Source: Ectocarpus siliculosus (taxonomy: Eukaryota > Sar > Phaeophyceae > Ectocarpales > Ectocarpaceae). Taken from it: a stretch of 11,003 nucleotides of DNA. The notes beneath the pieces were generated by a model that saw only the letters and a list, made by a program, of their open reading frames with translations, had not been told where the DNA came from and did not search any database. This document shows positions 6,401 to 10,150 of this stretch, piece after piece; within the stretch, counting starts at the first letter, position 1, and the number at the start of each line of letters is the position of its first letter. The DNA is taken from the NCBI GenBank assembly GCA_000310025.1, contig FN649750.1, forward strand, positions 3,924,997 to 3,935,999, given 5' to 3'. The translations under genes and the position numbers were made by a program.

Positions 6401-7617
6401 CCACTATGCTACAGGTCAGCGCATACTCAGTAGTGGATGTGCTGCACACATCAAACAAGAGTAGTGCATCCAACATTGAGGGAATTTGTTTCCCTCCAAC
6501 TACCAGCAGTACCCCCTCTGATACCCCAGGAGCGGGTGTTGCAAAGCCCTGGCTTCCAGACTTACTTCCGCACGCTCGTGGGATGGCTGGCTGAGAGCCG
6601 TATGCACCCCCCTACCCCCGGCGCCCACGGAATCGACCACTTTTTCAGCGGGGTGAGGGTGAGAGCGGCGCCGATACGTGTAGGCAGCACGGGCCCTTGG
6701 TGGTGTTGCTATCTGGTTGAAGCCTGAGACAGCTTGAATGTTGGCATTTGTTTCATTTGCCGGACTTACACAGGGCGACCGACCCACATTGAAGCGGTCA
6801 CATACTGGGGCCACGAGATTTGAAGCGTCCGTTGCGAAAAAACCTTACCAATCGCGGTCGATGCTACAGCAGTACCGGGGTGGTGCAGTAGTAAATAGCA
6901 ACGCGCTTTACCGAAAACGTGCCCCCAATGCATCACAATGGAAATTTTGGACGAAGCACACAGCCGAGTACCCAGGAGACTTATCGGCCATATACGCCTC
7001 TGCGTCTATATACAGCAGGATTTCTGCCTTTTTACCCAGGGTACTTATTGGCCATATACGCCTCTGCGTCTATATACAGCAGGAATTCTTCCTTTATTTA
7101 GTGCTGCAGGTGGAGCACTGCAATCATTACCATCCTTCGTCGCGAGCGCCGTTCTGGGTACCGATCTCCAAGATCTCCGAGAGCCTGATTGGGTCAACAA
7201 GAAGTTGCACTTGATTTGCACCGTCAGTCTCACCCACCTTCGTGGCGAGTTCAACTCGGGCCTTACGCTCCCAGCAAGCCCCCCCCCGCCTATCCGCCCC
7301 CCGGCCCAGACAGGAGCTTGCGCTCCAGGCGTGGCGCTCCTGCTGCGGCCGACGGGGCTCGTAGCGTGACCACCGCGGCCGCCGCCGCTTGGCCTCAGCA
7401 CCGTCATTCCCCTAGGCCCCGGTGCAAACGCGCTGCATGACGTTGTCCCGCAGGTCGCCAGCACGAGAGCTCCCGCGACCAGCGCGGTTGTGCGACTGGT
7501 GCAACTGCTGTGGCTTCCGCCATGCCTGTTGCTGCTGGTGGTGGTTCCGCGAGCTCCCGTTGTTGTTGGAGACGGCATGCTTGCTGCTGCCGTTGTCAGG
7601 AAGCAGCTCATGATCAT
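1..7617 (-). CDS. Gene 1 (partial, at least six exons): plastid-targeted membrane protein of the At5g03900-like family
   Basis: Spliced minus-strand gene, coding parts 7617-7267, 5476-5385, 4965-4853, 2461-2248, 1233-1057 and 176-89; the 3' end lies beyond the left edge. About 345 residues are visible. Residues 1-66 form a secretory leader ending in CSAFAP, the heterokont plastid signal. Residues about 135-195 look like a winged helix-turn-helix (PSDVAALAGVDLNVAKRGL, then GGDLEVSKDGDVVYNFP). A hydrophobic membrane segment lies at about 226-248, a Gly/Tyr-rich linker at 259-312, and SIFSFIFGDGDPN at 320-332. From memory, this order and the GDGDPN motif match plant and cyanobacterial proteins including Arabidopsis At5g03900, annotated there as iron-sulphur cluster biosynthesis family; the biochemical role is unsettled. 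Every junction restores the frame (phases 0, 2, 1, 2, 2), which is strong support. The exon 1 to 2 junction is the least certain, and an extra exon there is possible. Confidence 0.8.
89..176 (-). CDS. Gene 1 exon 6: conserved GDGDPN block
   Basis: Acceptor TTGTCCAG|G; the G completes the Gly codon begun in exon 5, giving EEMG-ILESIFSFIFGDGDPN. Donor ACG|GTGAGG (GT at 88-87), phase 0. The coding ends RRVEAAAT, where family members continue into a second helical/winged-helix-like domain, expected in exons left of the window. SIFSFIFGDGDPN is the most recognisable signature of the family. The acceptor region is duplicated 96 bp upstream (see repeat 161-345), so a second acceptor exists. Confidence 0.88.
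161..345. repeat. Diverged 96-bp tandem duplication covering the exon 6 acceptor
   Basis: The sequence from GATGGATTCCAGAATCCTGG at 161 recurs from GATGGGCTCCAGAAATCTGG at 257, with CTGGACAAGCAA and GGAGGC.TGGG.GTT.AGCAG also shared. The period is 96 bp. On the minus strand each copy contains the acceptor TTGCTTGTCCAG; the downstream one (exon starts at 176) is the functional exon 6 border inferred from phase, and the upstream one would start the exon at 272. Confidence 0.75.
372..437. repeat. (GA)n microsatellite in intron 5
   Basis: About 66 bp of GA dinucleotides with two early C substitutions. It produces the artefactual Arg-Glu or Ser-Leu open frames across this stretch. Confidence 0.97.
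438..906. other. Intron 5 interior, no gene seen
   Basis: Non-coding part of the gene 1 intron 177-1056. Short direct repeats such as GATTCCGATTCCGATT near 566-581 and repeated TGATGTGATCGAT/GGATGTGATCGAT words at 604-664 are present, but no exon-like conserved frame. Confidence 0.6.
907..1026. repeat. 60-bp tandem duplication in intron 5
   Basis: Two units with an exact 60-bp offset, 907-966 and 967-1026. Each contains CAACAACAGCAACT.TTGCAG followed by CAATACAAG.CATC, and ends in AGCAAG. Unit identity is roughly 85 percent by eye. Confidence 0.9.
1057..1233 (-). CDS. Gene 1 exon 5: Gly/Tyr-rich linker
   Basis: Acceptor ACAAAAG|C and donor ATGGG|GTAAGG (GT at 1056-1055). Encodes RDRRRGGGGFDGGYGGRG, then FNTYFGPSPFDFFYYRPYYG, then a charged end GDPEEMG. 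This is the stromal or lumenal linker between the membrane helix and the conserved GDGDPN block. The basic RDRRR directly after the membrane helix fits the positive-inside rule and suggests that this side faces the stroma, which is inference. Aromatic-rich F(Y)FYY/YYG segments at this place are typical of plant homologues as I recall them. Confidence 0.88.
1234..2247 (-). other. Gene 1 intron 4
   Basis: Intron of 1014 bp, donor GTAAGC and acceptor AACAAAAG. It contains the 86-bp-spaced direct repeat at 1716-1834 and a GT-rich patch at 1842-1868, and no supported exon. The pyrimidine-rich stretch CATCTCCCCCTTCGTC precedes the acceptor on the minus strand. Confidence 0.75.
1716..1834. repeat. 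Direct repeat, units 86 bp apart, in intron 4
   Basis: GATGATGCAGAGCAAAGGAG at 1716 and GATGATGAAGAGCAAAGGAG at 1802, each followed by CTT(T)C(G)AAAA. The repeat is about 33 bp; the spacer between units does not obviously match elsewhere. Confidence 0.8.
2248..2461 (-). CDS. Gene 1 exon 4: wing and membrane segment
   Basis: Acceptor CTACGGCAG|GA and donor GACAA|GTAAGC (GT at 2247-2246). Encodes GDVVYNFPSNFRASLLSKSA, a basic/amphipathic stretch, then VSFGVVLLASIALIFSTIFF as a membrane-spanning helix and a polar tail ANSSSDD. The open frame appears to stop one codon later (AAG TAA), but that TAA lies inside the donor GTAAGC. Splicing to the C at 1233 converts AA to AAC (Asn) and continues the protein. 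Family members known to me have the same order: a VVY.FP motif, a basic segment, then a single hydrophobic helix. Confidence 0.9.
2514..2675. repeat. Minisatellite of about 44 bp, 3.5 units, in intron 3
   Basis: Units begin GAGCAAGAA at 2514, about 2567, 2611 and 2655; spacings are 53, 44 and 44 bp. The core is GAGCAAGAAATTCTATATCT, then CTCCAACGGCTAGTTGGAG. The latter is an internal 7-bp-arm hairpin present in unit 3 and partly in unit 2. Confidence 0.85.
2729..2955. mobile_element. MITE copy A (about 227 bp, TA-flanked)
   Basis: Imperfect terminal inverted repeats of about 40 bp: left CTATAGGTTGCACAAGACAC..CCCCCTGGACC, right (complement) CCGTAGGTTTGCATGAAGC..CTCCTGGACCG. TA lies immediately outside both ends (2727-2728 and 2956-2957), which suits the TA target duplication of Tc1/mariner-type elements. 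It has the same length and end sequences as copy B at 10409-10631, in the opposite orientation relative to internal sequence, and about two-thirds internal identity by eye. It encodes no transposase. The Tc1/mariner link rests only on the TA and is inference. Confidence 0.72.
3573..3599. repeat. Short tandem CAGCTCCGATCA
   Basis: Two and a fraction units of CAGCTCCGATCA. The same word occurs once near 3096, inside the same 1.1 kb inverted-repeat-bounded segment. Confidence 0.8.
3931..3950. repeat. Perfect 20-bp palindrome
   Basis: CTACTGCTGTACAGCAGTAG reads identically on both strands. Related fragments (ACTACTGCTGCTGTACAG at 3891-3908, TACTACTGTACT just after) surround it, so it seems to have arisen from local slippage or replication fold-back. 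Confidence 0.9.
4267..4505. repeat. 119-bp diverged tandem duplication in intron 3
   Basis: Unit 1 carries GACAACCACGACAACACC, AACACCGTAAACAA and ATGAACTTG at 4282, 4301 and 4331. Unit 2 carries the equivalents at 4400, 4421 and 4450 (offset 118-120 bp). A third partial unit starts at about 4497 (GAAGACAACCACAACAA), and further diverged ACCAACAAGAACG.AAAACAT words follow at 4540-4620. The plus strand is A/C-rich throughout. Confidence 0.75.
4853..4965 (-). CDS. Gene 1 exon 3: helix-turn-helix part
   Basis: Acceptor ACTTTAG|G, donor GACG|GTGAGT (GT at 4852-4851). Encodes AVPSDVAALAGVDLNVAKRG followed by LVNLANIVGGDLEVSKD. The pattern of a short helix, a turn at Gly-Val-Asp-Leu, a second helix, then a Gly-Gly beta hairpin is that of a winged helix-turn-helix, used in many proteins for protein contacts as well as DNA binding. 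The single G left at the donor joins GA of exon 4 to make Gly, so VSKDGDVVYNFP reads through. The exon is too short to stand out as an open frame of its own, and was found from the expected protein continuity. Confidence 0.88.
5039..5187. repeat. Minisatellite of 58-60 bp, about 2.5 units, in intron 2
   Basis: GGACAACTTCGAC, GGAGAACTTCAAC and GGACAACTTCGAC start at 5039, 5099 and 5157, each followed by AAT/GAT.ATTCC. Units 1 and 2 also share CACAAGA and ACAGACCCAC-like ends. Confidence 0.88.
5246..5340 (+). repeat. Interspersed repeat, copy 1 (intron 2)
   Basis: GTTAGACCATTGACCACGCG then TCCTCGAGAGGACGGAGCAT and GACCGATCACCGATGG. The same sequence occurs in reverse complement at 6158-6255 at about 80 percent identity by eye. 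The internal TCCTCGAGAGGA is a 12-bp perfect palindrome. It ends beside a GC/G tract, as does the inverted copy. Confidence 0.85.
5349..5374. repeat. (GC)n and G14 tract beside the exon 2 donor
   Basis: About 12 nt of alternating GC followed by 14 G, 11 bp from the exon 2 border. On the transcript this is GTGCTACCAG followed by a C run. Alternating GC can adopt Z-DNA, and the G run is prone to slippage and sequencing error. Confidence 0.95.
5385..5476 (-). CDS. Gene 1 exon 2: start of the winged-helix-like region
   Basis: Encodes MMGSSLEAGLGDIFKEPDER followed by ILKAVEKAGN, ending AACAG|GTGCTA (donor GT at 5384-5383). The final AG joins the G at 4965 to make an Arg codon, giving AVEKAGNRAVPSDVAAL without a break. 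The acidic EPDER stretch and amphipathic helix resemble helix 1 of a winged-helix fold. The 5' border is chosen as GTGCAG|ATG because it is in phase 0 with exon 1, but the polypyrimidine tract is poor. Acceptors further upstream (around 5500-5535) in another phase would add a GGGGARGGSS-like stretch and would require another donor or an additional exon. Confidence 0.75.
5622..5690 (+). repeat. Interspersed repeat, copy 3 (diverged)
   Basis: CGTTAGGGCATTGACCTCGC and GGGACGGAGC align with copy 1 (GTTAGACCATTGACCACGC, GGACGGAGC). Upstream, GGGGTGTACTCA with ACGCCTT matches the flank of copy 2 (GGGGTGTACACA, CACGCCTT in complement), so the repeat unit is longer than copy 1 alone shows. Confidence 0.6.
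6158..6255 (-). repeat. Interspersed repeat, copy 2 (intron 1, inverted)
   Basis: The reverse complement reads GTTAGACCATTATCCACGCG, TCCTCGAGAGAGGACAGAGC and GGCCGATCACCGATGGCC, matching copy 1 nearly base for base with a 2-bp insertion in the central palindrome. A C/G-rich tract (6121-6143) lies at the same end as in copy 1. Together with copy 1 it brackets exon 2 in inverted orientation. Confidence 0.85.
6387..6452. repeat. Imperfect hairpin (arms about 20 bp, loop about 24 nt)
   Basis: GATGTGCAGCAAATCCACTA at 6387-6406 pairs with TAGTGGATGTGCTGCACACA (continuing TC) at 6431-6452, with two unpaired bases in the second arm. The size and shape suit either a very small MITE or a microRNA-precursor-like stem in intron 1. 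No expression evidence can be read from sequence. Confidence 0.75.
6969..7096. repeat. 64-bp tandem duplication in intron 1
   Basis: Units 6969-7032 and 7033-7096 share TACCCAGG, CTTAT.GGCCATATACGCC and TCTGCGTCTATATACAGCAG, with about 10 differences confined to the edges. The near identity indicates a recent duplication. Confidence 0.95.
7267..7617 (-). CDS. Gene 1 exon 1: start and bipartite plastid leader
   Basis: Open frame of 117 codons from ATG at 7617 to a donor AGC|GTAAGG (intron begins at 7266), ending in phase 0. It has a Ser/Thr-rich n-region, a hydrophobic core ALVAGALVLA (residues 45-54) and CSAFAP (61-66). That is a secretory signal followed by the aromatic +1 residue (Phe) required at the plastid transit-peptide border of heterokonts. 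Downstream is Gly/Arg/Ser/Pro-rich, as expected of a transit peptide. Other possible starts are the ATGs at 7611 and 7578; the last places the hydrophobic core closer to the N-terminus. The frame stays open upstream to an ATG at 7833, but that part has no leader character and is probably 5' UTR. The donor fits consensus well but is unconfirmed. Confidence 0.72.
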
Positions 7618-8135
7618 GCTTCCAAGTGTCAAATCCCGGTGACACAGCCAGGCAGGTTTTCGATATGATGTGAATGCCCGAATTTCCCCTCTGTTGCTGC
7701 GAACTCCTAACTCTGATAGAAAGGGCCTGATGTACACCGTAGTGCAGGCTGGGGAAGTCACACAAGAGCAAGGCACAGACAGCACAGACAGAGCAGGTGA
7801 GCAGGCTGCCTCGAGCACTCCTGGGGGAGTCACGCAGTGCGAAAACAGCCCCCCCTAGCCTTTTTCTTGAGGTGGGGGCCCCCTCGACCGGTGATCCAAG
7901 ATTGATTACGTTGTGTTGCAAAGCAAACTGGATCGTGTTCTAGAAGCAGACCATTGTACACTCATGTACAGTATAATCTGCTGAATTAGAAGTTGCACAG
8001 CCTAGGACACGCTTTGCATCTAACAAGGGCTAAAACATGCCCTGCGATGATGCAGGGGAAAGCTGTCGTGTCCTCATCGCTGCGATCGATTGCTTTTTTC
8101 CGACCCAAACATACATGCGGCAAAATATGTTGTTG
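7618..8135. other. 5' flank of gene 1
   Basis: Presumed 5' UTR and promoter of gene 1 (transcribed leftwards). The first 200 bp upstream of the ATG stay open in the coding frame but look non-coding. No convincing TATA box or initiator is recognised. A short palindromic stretch lies at 7938-7991. No other gene is seen. Confidence 0.4.
7938..7991. repeat. Imperfect palindrome, 54 bp, upstream of gene 1
   Basis: TTCTAGAAGCAGACCATTGTACA pairs with TGTACAGTATAATCTGCTGAATTAGAA around the centre CTCA, with two small bulges. The core TGTACA-CTCA-TGTACA is symmetric. It lies about 320 bp upstream of the start codon, and could be a short fold-back repeat or a dyad for a dimeric regulator. Confidence 0.6.
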
Positions 8136-8139
8136 TTAA

Positions 8140-8980
8140 CGTTTATTTTTGTCACCTTAATTGAGGACCCAAATTGGATGGACCTAATTATGGGTTTTTG
8201 GCCAAAAAGGGCTTGCGTCGTTTTAACGCAATTTTGCCACATCGAAGTTCGGCAACACCCAAATGCGGCGGAATCGCTGCCGCGAGGTGACGTGGTGACC
8301 CAACCAGGTAGAGCGATAGAAGACCATGTGCACCACACGGGAGCTGAAAAATACATCAGCACCACACGGACGGGAGCTAAGGCCATTTCTTACGGTTCTT
8401 TTTTGGGGCTGTCTTTTTCTTTTTTCCTTCTCAAAAAATGACAACTCGCCAAAGAACACCTTCTTAGCATCAGCAGACAGAGTGCCAGCGGTCCAAGCCT
8501 CATCCTCAGGCGTGTTCTACAACTGTTGTTTGGACTTTGACTCGCTGCACACAACCGGCCGTTGACTTTTGACATCGCACATATATATATTGGAAAGCAA
8601 CTTCCACAGCGACCCAACCAGCGCGAAAAGTTGGCACGCTCACAGATTCATTGCAATACAGCTATTTCCCAGCAGCGGGCAGTGGGCGATGCGTGTGGGT
8701 GCCGCACGGCCAGTGTGCCACATGCAGTCCCGTCAGGGACATCGCCAGCTCATCACGGGGGGTGCAAAAGGGGCGCAGTGCAACTCGGGTACTTCGATTC
8801 AGCAAAAAACAACTCAATTTGCAATTGTTTTCTGCTGCACCCAATATCGAAGTCCTGCTTTTCCGGGCAGAGAAAGCCTCATCGTGTTTTTTGCTGTTGA
8901 CCAATCAGCGTCTTTGGCCCCCGGCACCCCCCCGAACCTTATTTTTTGCAGGGCCTCAATTTAGGTGACAAAAATAAACG
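8140..8980. mobile_element. Non-autonomous inverted-repeat element, 841 bp, between TTAA tetranucleotides
   Basis: The left end CGTTTATTTTTGTCACCT then TAATTGAGG (8140-8166) is repeated in complement at the right end, CCTCAATTT then AGGTGACAAAAATAAACG (8954-8980): about 26 of 27 positions match. TTAA stands immediately outside both ends (8136-8139, 8981-8984), the target duplication of piggyBac-type transposons, although the ends do not start with the usual CCC. The interior has no recognisable transposase or other protein, so it would be mobilised in trans if at all. The TTAA may instead be part of the inverted repeats. Confidence 0.7.
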
Positions 8981-9041
8981 TTAAAACAGGCCCCTATATT
9001 AATGAGCAAACGTATGGGATAAAGTATTCAATCCATGCTTT

Positions 9042-9064
9042 GGGGTTGGGGTTAGGGATAGGGT
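9042..9064. repeat. Short telomere-like tract
   Basis: GGGGTTGGGGTTAGGGATAGGG resembles a few degenerate units of TTAGGG. It is only about 20 bp and interstitial. Confidence 0.6.
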
Positions 9065-9951
9065 CTGCGTGCCCCCTCCCTATTTCTTTTCAAGATACTC
9101 GCAAATCCTGCGTAGGCGGTCCGCTTTTCTCGGGGCTATGCTTCTCCTACGCGTGCACATTTCGCTCGTGAATCTTCTTATAGTAACGTGCTCCTCTTCT
9201 TCTACACCAGTCTCAAAGAGACAGCATGCAAGCGCTTCTTGGGCTACCCAGGCGATCGAAGCCGACCAGGTCGTTCATTGATGAAGAGCATCTTCTTCAT
9301 GGAACACACATGCATGCACAATCATCATTCTCCCGCCAGTGTGAAGTATGTCTCCAAACGAACTCTATCTAACAGGCCAACTTTCTCTACTGGCCGCGAT
9401 GACCCCCGGTACTGAGCCACACGTGGAGGCGTGCTTTCGTCTATTCCCCGATGCCCCGTAAACACAATGAATGGCGAAATACTTCGAAGTTTGTTGCAAT
9501 TCTTTTGGCAAAAAGTAAACTACCGGCGGCTCTAGGACAAATAAATCCCTTTAGACATTCATCGAAAACGTCAATCACAGCCTCTTCCTCGAGTGCTCAA
9601 CTCACGCCTTAACCCACACGCCATCCGCCCCCAAGGCTTTTCCTCAAGGCCGAAAGGTAGGAAAAAGGACGAAAACATGAACAAGACAGGGCCTGCCCCA
9701 CCGTCGGAATCCCGCCGTCCCTGCGAATATACACACACATACCGTCACAGCGTTTACCCACCTTGTTGACAATGCTGCTACGGCACTGCTACTAATGCTA
9801 AAAAAAATCCTCGTCTATTTGCCTGCGTTCGCAATTATCTACCAGCTACTGCACTAATGCTACCGTACCTCCGACCCATGGCCACACCAACAGTACAGTA
9901 ATACTCTTCTGCGGTGCAAGCCATCAATCTTATCGCGACAAGATAGCTCAG

Positions 9952-9969
9952 CCCCCCCCCCCCGCCGCC
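9952..9969. repeat. C run followed by (CCG)n
   Basis: Twelve C followed by GCCGCCGCC, about 70 bp downstream of the gene 2 stop codon. A simple low-complexity tract. Confidence 0.9.
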
Positions 9970-10035
9970 GCCCCGCCAAGAAATCAAACAAGTCAGTCTA
10001 CACCGAACATTTTTTTAACGCAAAATAAAAGTTTG

Positions 10036-10150
10036 TTAGTAGAACCGGGGCACAAACTTGGCCACCGCCTCGCGATAGCTCTCGTACGCCTCTCCATGCA
10101 GAGCCACGAGAAGACTCTCCTCCTTGTCCACCTTCTTGTCGAGCACCAAA
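10036..10150 (-). CDS. Gene 2 last exon: cytosolic C-terminal tail
   Basis: The acceptor has an exceptionally good pyrimidine tract (CCCTCCCTCTTCTCCTCTAC then TACAG). Encodes LVLDKKVDKEESLLVALHGE then AYESYREAVAKFVPRFY and TAA. The EE pair followed eight or so residues later by GEAYESY is the hallmark of the ICMT/PEMT C-terminus, involved there in cofactor binding. Length and stop position are as expected for the end of such a protein. Confidence 0.78.

Larger units (their letters stand above)
5477..7266 (-). other. Gene 1 intron 1 (extent provisional)
   Basis: 1790 bp between donor GTAAGG and the chosen acceptor GTGCAG. It contains interspersed-repeat copies 3 and 2, a hairpin at 6387-6452 and a 64-bp tandem duplication at 6969-7096. 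I see no conserved exon in it, but a short additional exon cannot be excluded because the link between the leader and exon 2 is poorly conserved in this type of protein. Confidence 0.6.
8985..10035. other. Intergenic, downstream of gene 2; no gene recognised
   Basis: Contains a telomere-like GGGGTT/TTAGGG patch (9042-9064), a plus-strand open frame at 9188-9415 of 75 codons without recognisable similarity, CTACTAATGCT/GCACTAATGCT words near 9785-9860, and a C run at 9952-9963. The part adjoining 10035 must include the gene 2 3' UTR; no poly(A) signal was assigned. Confidence 0.55.

Noticed and set aside
6738-7214. Plus-strand 158-codon open frame with repeated YASASIYSR segments
   Set aside because: The protein repeat merely reflects the 64-bp tandem duplication, and 64 is not a multiple of three, so the frame is not kept between units.
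7618-7833. Extension of gene 1 to the ATG at 7833
   Set aside because: The frame is open, but it would bury the plastid signal peptide about 115 residues from the N-terminus.
9042-9064. Chromosome end or telomere relic
   Set aside because: Only about 20 bp of degenerate TTAGGG-like sequence; normal sequence continues on both sides.
9188-9415. Plus-strand 75-codon open frame as a small gene
   Set aside because: Neither homology nor codon pattern recognised; no splice context that extends it.
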